64,000 nucleotides of DNA from Bacteroidota bacterium (GTDB lineage: Bacteria > Bacteroidota > Bacteroidia > AKYH767-A > 2013-40CM-41-45), in contig JADKJP010000006.1 of the NCBI GenBank assembly GCA_016720935.1, positions 186,001-250,000 on the forward strand, given 5' to 3'. Position 1 is the first letter of the stretch. The number at the start of each line of letters is the position of its first letter. This document shows positions 32,266 to 40,166 of the stretch, one piece after another. The notes beneath the pieces are model-generated. The model was not told where the DNA came from and did no database searches. It saw only the letters and a program-made list of their open reading frames with translations. The translations under genes were made by a program, and so were the position numbers.

Positions 32266-33351
32266 TTAAACATATTTTTCCCCTTTTTTCATCTTCACCT
32301 CGTTCACGAGGTTGCGGACTTGTTGCTCATCATCTTTAGGGCAAATCAAAAGGACATTGTCGGTTTCAACCACAATAAAATTTTCAAGTCCCTGGATCAC
32401 TGCGAGTTTATCCTTCGGCATATTGATGATGCAATTGGATGTATGATCGAGCAATACATGAGGACCAACAATTGCATTGCCATCTTCATCATGTGGCAAC
32501 TGCTCATAAAGAGATTTCCAGGTGCCAAGATCACTCCATCCGAATTCAGCGCTGAGCACATAAACATTTTTCGCTTTCTCCATGATGCCGTAGTCAATGG
32601 AAATGTTTGTACACAAGGTATAGGCGCGACGGATAAATTCACTTTCGTCAGGAGTATTGTATGCCTCTTTTCCTTCTTTGAAAAGCGCGGCCATATCAGG
32701 AAGATAATTTTCAAAAGCTTTCAAAATTGAATCTATATTCCAGACAAATATCCCCGCGTTCCAGAGAAACTCTCCGCTCTTGAGAAAGAACTTTGCCATT
32801 TCAAGGTTAGGTTTTTCTGTAAACGTCTTAACCTTACTGATTTTAAATTTTTCTGCTCCTTCAGCCTCTTGAAATTGTATGTAGCCATAACCGGTATCCG
32901 GTCGGCTCGGATGAATTCCTATAGTAAGCAACGAATCATTCTTAGCGGTGAATTCAAGTCCTTTTTCAATTGCTGCCTGAAAGCTTTTATCATCTTTAAT
33001 TACATGATCAGAAGGAGCAATCACCATGTTGGCCTTTGGATTCAGCTGCGCAATTTTATATGCTGCATAGGCAACACATGGAGCGGTATTCCGTCTTTGT
33101 GGCTCAGACAATACCTGATTTTTAGGAAGCTCCGGAATTTGCTCATAAACAAAATCGAGATATTGTTCATTGGTGACAATGAATATGTTCTCGGCAGGAC
33201 AAATCGAAAGAAACCTTTCGTAGGTCTGGCGGATCAGCGTTTTTCCGCTTCCAAGAATATCAATGAATTGTTTTGGGAAATTGTTACGACTCATAGGCCA
33301 GAAACGGCTACCAATGCCTCCAGCCATGATGATACAGTAATTGTTTTTCAT
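32266..33351 (-). CDS. manC: mannose-1-phosphate guanylyltransferase
   Basis: 361 residues. It makes GDP-mannose from mannose-1-phosphate and GTP, feeding fucose, rhamnose and mannose incorporation in surface polysaccharides. The nucleotidyltransferase core shows IIMAGGIGSRFWPMSRNNFPKQF in two pieces (GGxGxRxWPxSR, PKQF), LSEPQRRNTAPC, MVIAPSDHVI with a metal-binding Asp, GYGYIQF, FTEKPN, FLWNAGIFVW and FGWSDLGTW. The C-terminus is a short left-handed-helix region; there is no phosphomannose-isomerase domain, so it is the monofunctional form. It stands alone on the minus strand rather than within a polysaccharide cluster. Confidence 0.96.
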   Translation of the reverse strand: MKNNYCIIMAGGIGSRFWPMSRNNFPKQFIDILGSGKTLIRQTYERFLSICPAENIFIVTNEQYLDFVYEQIPELPKNQVLSEPQRRNTAPCVAYAAYKIAQLNPKANMVIAPSDHVIKDDKSFQAAIEKGLEFTAKNDSLLTIGIHPSRPDTGYGYIQFQEAEGAEKFKISKVKTFTEKPNLEMAKFFLKSGEFLWNAGIFVWNIDSILKAFENYLPDMAALFKEGKEAYNTPDESEFIRRAYTLCTNISIDYGIMEKAKNVYVLSAEFGWSDLGTWKSLYEQLPHDEDGNAIVGPHVLLDHTSNCIINMPKDKLAVIQGLENFIVVETDNVLLICPKDDEQQVRNLVNEVKMKKGEKYV

Positions 33352-33484
33352 CAGGATAAATTATTCGACTCTGTCGGTGTTTGCAGTAAAGTCAGTCGAT
33401 AGGCGAAAATTGAATTGAATACTAAAAATATTGTGAAATGCTTGATGATGTTCTGTGTGTTTGCTTTGTTTATCTTATCGATGC

Positions 33485-34780
33485 TCAATCCACAGAAAGA
33501 TTGCCAAGCACTTTCTTCAGAGATTGAAATACTTCAGGTATTTCAGATGATTTACATGTACCAACAGATAACCGGTACCAGGTAGAATCATCAGAAGAAC
33601 CAAAGGCGGAGAATGGAACCACAGCTAATTTAGCTTCATCAAGGATGTATTGAGTGACATCCTTTTGAGTACCGAGTACTTTTCCTTCTTTTGTTTTCAT
33701 CCCTTTCAGATCAAGCTGAATCGTCAGATAGATAGCTGCCTGCGGAGCAATCGCATGTACTTTGTATCCTGCTTTTTTCAATTCCATGAACCCGTCATAG
33801 AATGCATGCAGACTAGAATCAATTTGATTTTTGAATTTATCCAGGAAACTGTCAAGCGCTGTTTTTTTCTGTAAATATTTTCCGGTAGCCACCTGTTCAG
33901 CTTTTGGAGCCCAGGCTCCGACGTGTGAAAGGATGGCTCTCATTTTGTCCATAATTCTTTGTGGTCCGAATGCCCAGCCAACGCGCACACCAGTAGCTGC
34001 AAGGGATTTGGAAATTCCATCAATGAAAATTGTATAATCTCTCATTTCAGGACGCAGACTAACCGGGTTGAAATGTTCGGTTTTTCCGAATGTAAGTACC
34101 CAATAAATCTGGTCATACATCAGGTATAGTGGTTTCTCGCCCGGACCTCTTCTTCTGTTTTCTTCCAATACAAGATCGCAAATTTCAGTAAGTTGTTCCT
34201 TTTTGAAAACTGTTCCTGTAGGGTTGAGAGGAGAACACAAAGAAAGTAATGTCGCGTTTTTCAGGTGCGGACGAATTTCTTCTGCAGTAGGCATGAAATT
34301 ATTTTCCGGACTTGTTTCAATCAGTCTGGATTGTGTTTCGGAAAGGTGGCAGTAGTGGTTGTTGTTCCAGGATGGCACAGGAAATACTACCGTGTCACCT
34401 TTATCCAGAAGGGTAACATAGGTTGCATAGATTAATGGACGCGCACCACCTGAAATCAGAATTTCATCCGCGGAGTAAGAAAGCCCTTCACGTTCTTTTA
34501 GAAATTCAGAAACAACTTTGCGCAGTTCAGGCATACCATTGGCTGCAGGATAATTGGTCTGATGCTCCTTGTATGCGTTGATTATTTCTTCATTGAGTTC
34601 TTCAGGAATAGGGAAGATCTTTGGATCAAAATCACCAATTGTATAATTAAAAATCCTTTCACCATTTCGTATTTTATCCTGGATTTCAGCTGCGAGTTTA
34701 ATGATTTCAGAACCTATCAGGTTTTCAGCCATTTCAGATACTTGCAAAGGATGGCGATTGGCAATTAACGTCTCGGACAT
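33485..34780 (-). CDS. class I/II PLP-dependent aminotransferase
   Basis: 431 residues, fold type I. Visible motifs are FNYTIGDFDPKIFPIPEEL, TNYPAANGMPELRKVVSEFL, ISGGARPLIYATYVTLLDKGD, SPLNPTGTVFKKEQL (Asn that binds PLP O3'), MYDQIY (Asp that binds the pyridine N) and the Schiff-base lysine in IDGISKSLAATGVRVGW. The C-terminal Arg is in YRLSVGT. It belongs to the aspartate/alanine aminotransferase-like group, close to a Bacteroidota clade with ~430 residues. The amino donor cannot be told from sequence. It is monocistronic, between manC and the SprT-like gene. Confidence 0.93.
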   Translation of the reverse strand: MSETLIANRHPLQVSEMAENLIGSEIIKLAAEIQDKIRNGERIFNYTIGDFDPKIFPIPEELNEEIINAYKEHQTNYPAANGMPELRKVVSEFLKEREGLSYSADEILISGGARPLIYATYVTLLDKGDTVVFPVPSWNNNHYCHLSETQSRLIETSPENNFMPTAEEIRPHLKNATLLSLCSPLNPTGTVFKKEQLTEICDLVLEENRRRGPGEKPLYLMYDQIYWVLTFGKTEHFNPVSLRPEMRDYTIFIDGISKSLAATGVRVGWAFGPQRIMDKMRAILSHVGAWAPKAEQVATGKYLQKKTALDSFLDKFKNQIDSSLHAFYDGFMELKKAGYKVHAIAPQAAIYLTIQLDLKGMKTKEGKVLGTQKDVTQYILDEAKLAVVPFSAFGSSDDSTWYRLSVGTCKSSEIPEVFQSLKKVLGNLSVD

Positions 34781-34941
34781 ATAGGAACGTTTTAAGGTGC
34801 TTGGCTTCTCACAAATGTACGGAAATAGTTTTCAAAATACCTCTGAAAAGGCCAAAAATCAGGGCTTTTTTTGATCTTTTCCTAACCAGAAAAGATGCCG
34901 TCAACATGAACGAGGGAATAGCAAATGCCAGGGTAAATCCT

Positions 34942-35571
34942 TTAGCCCACAACAATGACTTCAGTCAGTGCATTCACGAAATAAATTCGTTTTGTTTTTA
35001 ATTCCAGGCATTGAAAACGGGTGCGTCGGCGATGCCCTTTTACAAAGGTAAAATCTGCTCTTGATTGATGGATCCTGAAAACTGCTTTCTCCGGGAGTTC
35101 CTCCAGATGTGTTACAGGATCAGCCTGAGGCGCATCATGATTCTTCAAAGCACGCATCAGATTATAATCAGAACAGCTCGACGCGGCAGGATTGTGTAGA
35201 TATTTGGCGAGGGCGCGTTGAATATCCTCAGGAAAGATATCTGATGATACAAATGGTGATAAAAGTGACCTGAATTCATTTTTCCATTCCTGTCCATGCG
35301 GATCATGTCTGCGCAGATATTTTTCATAGCAATGCAGATGCGCGACTTCATGAACAAAGGTGATCAGAAAAGCAAATTTGTTCAGATCATGATTGACGGT
35401 AATACGGTGTCCCTTTCCCGGACCAAGAGGAAGATAGTCGCCAAATTTGGAGGACCTCCCGCGTGTTATTTTCAGATGAATATTTTTGCGAATCACCCAT
35501 TCCGTGCATTGCGGTACAGCCGCAGCAGGAAGGTACTTGGAAAGCACCGTGGATATCGTTTCTTTGGACAA
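34942..35571 (-). CDS. SprT-like zinc metalloprotease domain protein
   Basis: 209 residues with a TTG start at 35571; no ATG in frame fits better. The SprT-like domain is marked by LKITRGRSSKFGDYLPL, a HExxH site HEVAH (74-78) and a third His 14 residues later in RRHDPHGQEWKNEF (His92), matching the SprT/Spartan arrangement. The C-terminal part has KGHRRRTRFQCLELKTKRIYFVNAL, the zinc-ribbon-like region reduced to one visible Cys, so the structural zinc site seems lost. Spartan family members degrade DNA-protein crosslinks; the bacterial branch is uncharacterised. It lies downstream of feoB on the same strand with a 128-base gap. Confidence 0.85.
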   Translation of the reverse strand: MSKETISTVLSKYLPAAAVPQCTEWVIRKNIHLKITRGRSSKFGDYLPLGPGKGHRITVNHDLNKFAFLITFVHEVAHLHCYEKYLRRHDPHGQEWKNEFRSLLSPFVSSDIFPEDIQRALAKYLHNPAASSCSDYNLMRALKNHDAPQADPVTHLEELPEKAVFRIHQSRADFTFVKGHRRRTRFQCLELKTKRIYFVNALTEVIVVG

Positions 35572-35699
35572 GAGAAAGGCTTGATTTGTCAGGCGAAGAT
35601 AAAAGATTATGGGAAAATGGAGAATTCATTCCGTTCTCTTCAAATGCCCAATCCGGTATTTTAATTCACTAAAATAATTGCTCCGGAGTCCCCGATTTT

Positions 35700-37829
35700 T
35701 CAGGGTTTTAAAAGCTGGAAGGCAATTAAGCTTGCTACATAAGCCATTCCGCTCATATAGACAATTTGAATTAATGGATACCTGATTTTTTTTGTCTCCC
35801 TGAATACGGTGGCGACTGTACTCATGCATTGCATCGCGAATACATAAAATAGCATCAGAGCCAGACCAACAGCGAAAGTATATCGTGGACCTCCGGTAAT
35901 GGGATTGATTTCACTTTGCATTTTTTCTTTTAATGTATGCTTTGTTGAATTAGAATCTCCAACACTATATATTGTAGACATTGTTCCGACAAAGACTTCC
36001 CTTGCCGCGAAAGAAGTAATGAGAGCAATTCCAATTTTCCAATCAAAGCCCAGTGGCCTGATCACCGGCTCAATCACATGCCCGAGCATTCCGGCATATG
36101 AAGCTTCCAGTTTTTCTGATTGAATTTTTCTGTCAATCTCTTGTTGAGGAAGTACACTTGTGTAAACACCCTCACTGTATTTCTGTTCAATTCTGTCAAA
36201 TTCGCCGGATGGTCCGAAAGATGAAAGTACCCACAGAATAATCGAAATGGATATGATGATTTTACCTGCATCGAAAAGAAAAATTTTCACCTTTTCCATG
36301 ATGTGTAAACCAATGGATGACCATCTCGGTACACGATACATTGGTAATTCCATAACAAAAAAGCTTCTTTCTTTTGACTTCATAAAGCTTTTCATAATCC
36401 ATGCGACACCAATAGCGGATATAAATCCAATGAGGTATAACAGCATCAATACCAGTCCCTGCAAATTCACACCGTAGACATAGTCTTTGGGGATTATCAA
36501 TGCGATGAGAAGAGTGTATACCGGTAACCTTGCTGAACAACTCATCAATGGAGTAACCATAATGGTTATCATTCTTTCCTTCCAGTTTTGAATGGTTCTG
36601 GTTGACATGATGGCAGGAACCGCGCAGGCAACTCCGCTGATCAATGGAATTAAAGATTTACCGTTCAACCCGAATTTTCTCAAGAACCGGTCCATGATAA
36701 AACTAACCCGGGCCATGTATCCTGTATCTTCAAGTATCCCAATAAAGAAAAACAACAGGGCGATCTGAGGAATGAAAACAACAATGCCATTTAAACCTGC
36801 AAGAATACCTCCTACAATCAAATCATTTATCAATCCGGCAGGAAGGTTGTTTCTTACAAAACTACTCAGTGACTGGAATCCCTGATCTATCAGGTCCATC
36901 GGATAACTGGCCCAGGAAAAGATCGCCTGAAAAACAATGAACAGTACGATCAGGAAAATAAAGTATCCCCAAATGCGATGGGTGAGGAGACTATCAATTT
37001 TATATGAATATGTTTTTTGAATCGGTGTATCCGGAGTAACAACACAATCGTTCATCAGACTCGTGATGATTTTGTAGCGCTCCAGAGTTTCCCTTGCCTG
37101 CATTTGTTGGGAATCAAAATTATTTTCAGTGCAGGCCGCGTGAATTTTATCGCGTTTCCATTGGTGGATTTCAAAAGCTGAAATCAAATCGAGATTGTTC
37201 GCCACCAGGAACGCATTGTAATTGCTGTGCACGTGCACCACACTTCGTATAGTATCCACAACATGCGGCGAAAAGACTCTTACATCGATGAAATCATTAT
37301 CAGGAATATGGAGCGGGCTGACCAGCGCTTTTTTTAGTTCGTCAATTCCTTCCAGCTTCCTGCTGTTCATTGGGATTACAGGTATTCCCAAGCGTTTCGA
37401 TAGTTTTTGAAAATCTATTTCAATCTTTTTGTATCGCACCAGATCCATCATGTTAATCACAAGGATTACAGGGATCTTCAGATCGATAATCTGTGAACAC
37501 AAAAAGAGATTTCTTTTCAGGTTGGTACCATCCGCAATGACTACGGTAAGATCGGGATGAGACTCATTATTGGGATCACATAAAATCTGAAACGGAATTC
37601 TCTCTTCAGGCGATTTTGGATACAGGCTGTAGGTTCCCGGAAGATCAATGTATTCAGCCTCGATCAACTCTCCTTGTGCATCTTTGAGAGTGGCAAAGCC
37701 CATTTTCTTGTCCACCGTTACGCCGGGAAAATTCGCAACCTTCTGATTCAATCCGGTCAGGCCGTTGAACACAGAGGATTTTCCACTGTTCGGATTTCCA
37801 ACAAGGGCTATTTTTAATTTCCTCGCCAA
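35700..37829 (-). CDS. feoB: ferrous iron transport protein B
   Basis: 709 residues, TTG start at 37829 (MARKLKIALVGNPNSGKSS). It moves Fe2+ across the inner membrane with a cytoplasmic G domain. G1 GNPNSGKS is at 11-18, G2 in PGVTVDKK, G3 DLPG at 62-65 and G4 NMMD at 126-129 (NxxD). The helical GDI-like spacer follows, then from about 285 on two Gate regions and around eight to ten transmembrane helices (LLFFFIGILEDTGYMARVSFIMDRFL, SCSARLPVYTLLIALI). FeoA is encoded upstream with a 109-base gap; no FeoC is seen. Confidence 0.97.
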   Translation of the reverse strand: MARKLKIALVGNPNSGKSSVFNGLTGLNQKVANFPGVTVDKKMGFATLKDAQGELIEAEYIDLPGTYSLYPKSPEERIPFQILCDPNNESHPDLTVVIADGTNLKRNLFLCSQIIDLKIPVILVINMMDLVRYKKIEIDFQKLSKRLGIPVIPMNSRKLEGIDELKKALVSPLHIPDNDFIDVRVFSPHVVDTIRSVVHVHSNYNAFLVANNLDLISAFEIHQWKRDKIHAACTENNFDSQQMQARETLERYKIITSLMNDCVVTPDTPIQKTYSYKIDSLLTHRIWGYFIFLIVLFIVFQAIFSWASYPMDLIDQGFQSLSSFVRNNLPAGLINDLIVGGILAGLNGIVVFIPQIALLFFFIGILEDTGYMARVSFIMDRFLRKFGLNGKSLIPLISGVACAVPAIMSTRTIQNWKERMITIMVTPLMSCSARLPVYTLLIALIIPKDYVYGVNLQGLVLMLLYLIGFISAIGVAWIMKSFMKSKERSFFVMELPMYRVPRWSSIGLHIMEKVKIFLFDAGKIIISISIILWVLSSFGPSGEFDRIEQKYSEGVYTSVLPQQEIDRKIQSEKLEASYAGMLGHVIEPVIRPLGFDWKIGIALITSFAAREVFVGTMSTIYSVGDSNSTKHTLKEKMQSEINPITGGPRYTFAVGLALMLFYVFAMQCMSTVATVFRETKKIRYPLIQIVYMSGMAYVASLIAFQLLKP

Positions 37830-37938
37830 ATGATGCTTTCCCGAAGGAGTTTTTTAGGTTTGAAAGATGCAATTAATATTGCAAACAGGTCAATCCTTGA
37901 ATTTAGTATTCTGTTTTAAAAAAATTGAATCTCTGAAC

Positions 37939-38175
37939 TTAACCCATGCGAACTCTCACCGTTGCTGCCTCATCTTTTCTGAGACTTAACATGTATCCGG
38001 TAATCGAAATAGCTATCGGATCACCCAGCGGAGCAACCCGAATCACTTCGATTTTTTCTCCGGGTATACAACCCATCTCCAGGAGCTTTAAAGACAATTC
38101 ATAGTCAGTAAACGAATCAATGATTCCGTTTTGCCCTTTTCGCAGTTCCGACAAATACTTTACTTCTAGCCCCAT
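37939..38175 (-). CDS. feoA: ferrous iron transport protein A
   Basis: 78 residues, an SH3-like beta-barrel that helps FeoB. The family pattern is complete: YLSELRKGQNGIIDSF, LKLLEMGCIPGEKIEVIRVAPLGDPIAI (in pieces) and GYMLSLRKDEAATVRV. It is the first gene of a feoAB pair with a promoter-like -7 element upstream. No Fur box could be confidently picked out. Confidence 0.96.
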   Translation of the reverse strand: MGLEVKYLSELRKGQNGIIDSFTDYELSLKLLEMGCIPGEKIEVIRVAPLGDPIAISITGYMLSLRKDEAATVRVRMG

Positions 38176-38206
38176 TTTGCTATTTAGAACGATTTTAAAT
38201 AGGAAT

Positions 38207-38214
38207 CAAAAGTA
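38207..38214 (-). promoter_or_regulatory. candidate -7 promoter element for feoAB
   Basis: The minus strand reads TACTTTTG, matching TAnnTTTG, 31 bases before the feoA ATG. The -33 region does not match. Confidence 0.4.
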
Positions 38215-38289
38215 GCGAAATTTTGAATTAAAAGGATGATTTTAATCAGTGAGGGAACTAAAAAATTGTGATTGCCGGATAACTGATGT

Positions 38290-38424
38290 TCACCTTTTAC
38301 GATGCCTTACTTTTGTGAATTCGGGACAATCGCATTTCTTTTTAGTCAAAAAGCAGCCTGAATTAGAAACTAAAACAATGAGGAGCAGATAAAGAAGTGC
38401 TTTTTTCGACAGATGAGCTATCAT
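38290..38424 (-). CDS. 44-residue putative lipoprotein
   Basis: ATG at 38424, TGA at 38290. The sequence begins MIAHLSKKALLYLLLIVLVS and continues NSGCFLTKKKCDCPEFTK before a basic tail VRHRKR. A positively charged start, a hydrophobic core and a lipobox-like S-N-S-G-C are visible, so the mature peptide would be about 21 residues, with a CxC pair after KKK. Small lipoproteins with KKKCDCP- or CxxCP-type tails are widespread in Bacteroidota and unexplained. A perfect -7 element lies four bases upstream of the ATG, implying an mRNA that starts at or within a few bases of the start codon. It is located between feoA and mlaE and is short enough to be missed by gene callers. Confidence 0.68.
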   Translation of the reverse strand: MIAHLSKKALLYLLLIVLVSNSGCFLTKKKCDCPEFTKVRHRKR

Positions 38425-38428
38425 GTGA

Positions 38429-38436
38429 CAAAGATA
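38429..38436 (-). promoter_or_regulatory. -7 promoter element placed for a leaderless transcript
   Basis: The minus strand reads TATCTTTG four bases before the ATG of the 44-residue lipoprotein. Since Bacteroidota transcripts start about 5-8 bases after this element, the mRNA should begin at or near the AUG. TTG lies 24 bases further upstream, somewhat outside the ideal spacing. Confidence 0.55.
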
Positions 38437-38512
38437 AGAGTGTTGATAATGTTGAAACGTCAATTTTATTGGAATCTTTCAACCAGTTATTAATTCTTAT
38501 TTTAGCGATCTC

Positions 38513-39253
38513 ATGAATTGGCTTTTTCACTTAGGACGATACTGGATTTTCATCAAGGAGATGATGACCAAACCCGAAAAATTCTCCATTTACTGGCGTC
38601 AGCTGGTGCGGGAACTGGATAATTTTGGGTATGGTTCCATGGGAATTGTTGCCCTGACTTCTGTGTTCATGGGAGCTGTAATTACCATTCAAACTGTATA
38701 TAACCTTGTAAATCCCCTTGTTCCAATGTCTGCAGTCGGAATTGTGGCGAGGGATTCAATTATTCTTGAATTTTCCCCTACAATGATGTCTCTGGTGCTT
38801 GCCGGAAAGATAGGTTCAAGCATAGCGTCCGAAATCGGGACGATGCGTGTAACTGAACAAATTGATGCCCTTGAAATTATGGGAATTAATGCATCAGCAT
38901 ATCTGGTATTACCGAAGGTCGTTGCCGCCATCTTAATATTTCCTTTTGTTGTATCTATAAGTATGTTCCTTGGAATATTCGGTGGCTGGTTTGCAGGTAC
39001 AATGGCCGGTGTGATCAGCTCGGCGGAATTCATCAAAGGAATACAGGATTCTTTTGTGCCTTTTAACATCACTTTCGCGATGATAAAGACACTCACTTTT
39101 GCTTACATTATTACTACTGTTTCTGCTTATCATGGCTATCATACCGAAGGCGGTGCCCTTGAAGTCGGCCAATCCAGTACAAATGCAGTGGTTTATAGTA
39201 GTATCCTGATTTTGATATTCGACTACATCTTAACTCAACTGATCCTCACATGA
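38513..39253 (+). CDS. mlaE: MlaE family lipid ABC transporter permease
   Basis: 246 residues with about five transmembrane helices. It is the inner-membrane permease of MCE-type systems that move phospholipids between inner and outer membrane. Family motifs are present: GSMGIVALTSVFMGAVITIQ, EFSPTMMSLVLAGKIGSSIASEIGTMRVTEQIDALEIMGINA (in parts; the conserved ERGP-like segment is here ARDSIILEFSP) and FNITFAMIKTLTFAYIITTVSAYHGY. It overlaps the ATPase gene by four bases (ATGA), a sign of coupling. The MCE substrate-binding protein (MlaD) is not next door. Confidence 0.94.
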   Translation: MNWLFHLGRYWIFIKEMMTKPEKFSIYWRQLVRELDNFGYGSMGIVALTSVFMGAVITIQTVYNLVNPLVPMSAVGIVARDSIILEFSPTMMSLVLAGKIGSSIASEIGTMRVTEQIDALEIMGINASAYLVLPKVVAAILIFPFVVSISMFLGIFGGWFAGTMAGVISSAEFIKGIQDSFVPFNITFAMIKTLTFAYIITTVSAYHGYHTEGGALEVGQSSTNAVVYSSILILIFDYILTQLILT

Positions 39254-39999
39254 TCGAACTGAAAAGCATTTCAAAGAGCTTTAATGGTCGTGTGATTCTC
39301 AATAACGTTTCGACCACTTTTGAAAAGGGGCACATCAATCTGGTGATCGGTGGAAGCGGATCCGGCAAAACTGTCATGATGAAATGCATGGTCGGACTAG
39401 TCGATGTAGATTCAGGAGAACTGTGGTACGACGGAAAAATATTTTCCGGCCTCGATAAAAAAGAAAGAAAACCTTTTCGTCAGGAAATCGGGATGGTATT
39501 CCAGGGAGGGGCCTTGTTTGATTCCTTAAATGTGGAACGAAACATTATGTTTCCCCTGAACATGTTTACAAAAATGACCCTCGAAGAAAAACTTGATCGG
39601 GTGAATTTTTGTCTCAACAGGGTAAACCTGGTGAATGTAAATAAACTATCACCGTCTGAATTAAGTGGAGGAATGAAAAAGCGGGTTGCTATTGCCCGTG
39701 CAATCGCTCCGAATCCAAGTTATCTTTTTTGTGATGAACCAAATTCCGGTTTGGATCCAAGAACGTCTATTGTTATTGATAATCTGATTAAAGAAATCAC
39801 GGAAGAATTCAATATCACAACAATTGTGAATACACATGATATGAATTCCGTTTTGGAAATCGGAGATAAAATTCTGTACCTGCACAGAGGAGAAAAATGG
39901 TGGGAAGGTAATGTCGACGACATCCTTCGTACCGACAACAAAGAGCTGAACGAATTTATTTTCGCCAGCAAGCTGGCCAAGAATGTCAAAAAAGTTTAA
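39250..39999 (+). CDS. mlaF: ABC transporter ATP-binding protein, MlaF-like
   Basis: 249 residues. ATPase partner of the MlaE-like permease. Walker A GGSGSGKT (34-41), Q-loop in MVFQGGALFDSLNV, signature LSGGMKKRVAIARAI, Walker B YLFCDEPNSGLDP and H-loop VNTHDMNSV. The MlaF-type GALFDSLNVERN after the Q-loop is characteristic of the phospholipid-transport branch. Note that GLDPRTS matches this branch too. It is followed by a strong terminator. Confidence 0.95.
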   Translation: MIELKSISKSFNGRVILNNVSTTFEKGHINLVIGGSGSGKTVMMKCMVGLVDVDSGELWYDGKIFSGLDKKERKPFRQEIGMVFQGGALFDSLNVERNIMFPLNMFTKMTLEEKLDRVNFCLNRVNLVNVNKLSPSELSGGMKKRVAIARAIAPNPSYLFCDEPNSGLDPRTSIVIDNLIKEITEEFNITTIVNTHDMNSVLEIGDKILYLHRGEKWWEGNVDDILRTDNKELNEFIFASKLAKNVKKV

Positions 40000-40106
40000 G
40001 CAGTGAAGAGTGAATGGTGAAAAGAAGGAAGAGTAAGGAATGAAAGGAAGCAAACCGCTAACCCCAACTCCGTCCCTCGTCCCACGTCTCTTGACTCCTG
40101 TAAAAC

Positions 40107-40140
40107 AAAAAAACCCTCACCAGCAAGGTGAGGGTTTTTT
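40107..40140. terminator. bidirectional terminator after mlaF
   Basis: AAACCCTCACC (to 40121) pairs with GGTGAGGGTTT (from 40127) around the loop AGCAA, flanked by A7 and T6. It serves mlaF on the plus strand and the T9SS cargo gene on the minus strand. Confidence 0.93.
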
Positions 40141-40166
40141 ATTCCCGATAAAATCCGGGCTAATTA

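Noticed and set aside
40000..40100. Purine-rich stretch after mlaF resembling a repeat or attachment site
   Set aside because: No second copy or inverted partner is seen in the window; it is just a low-complexity tail before a terminator.
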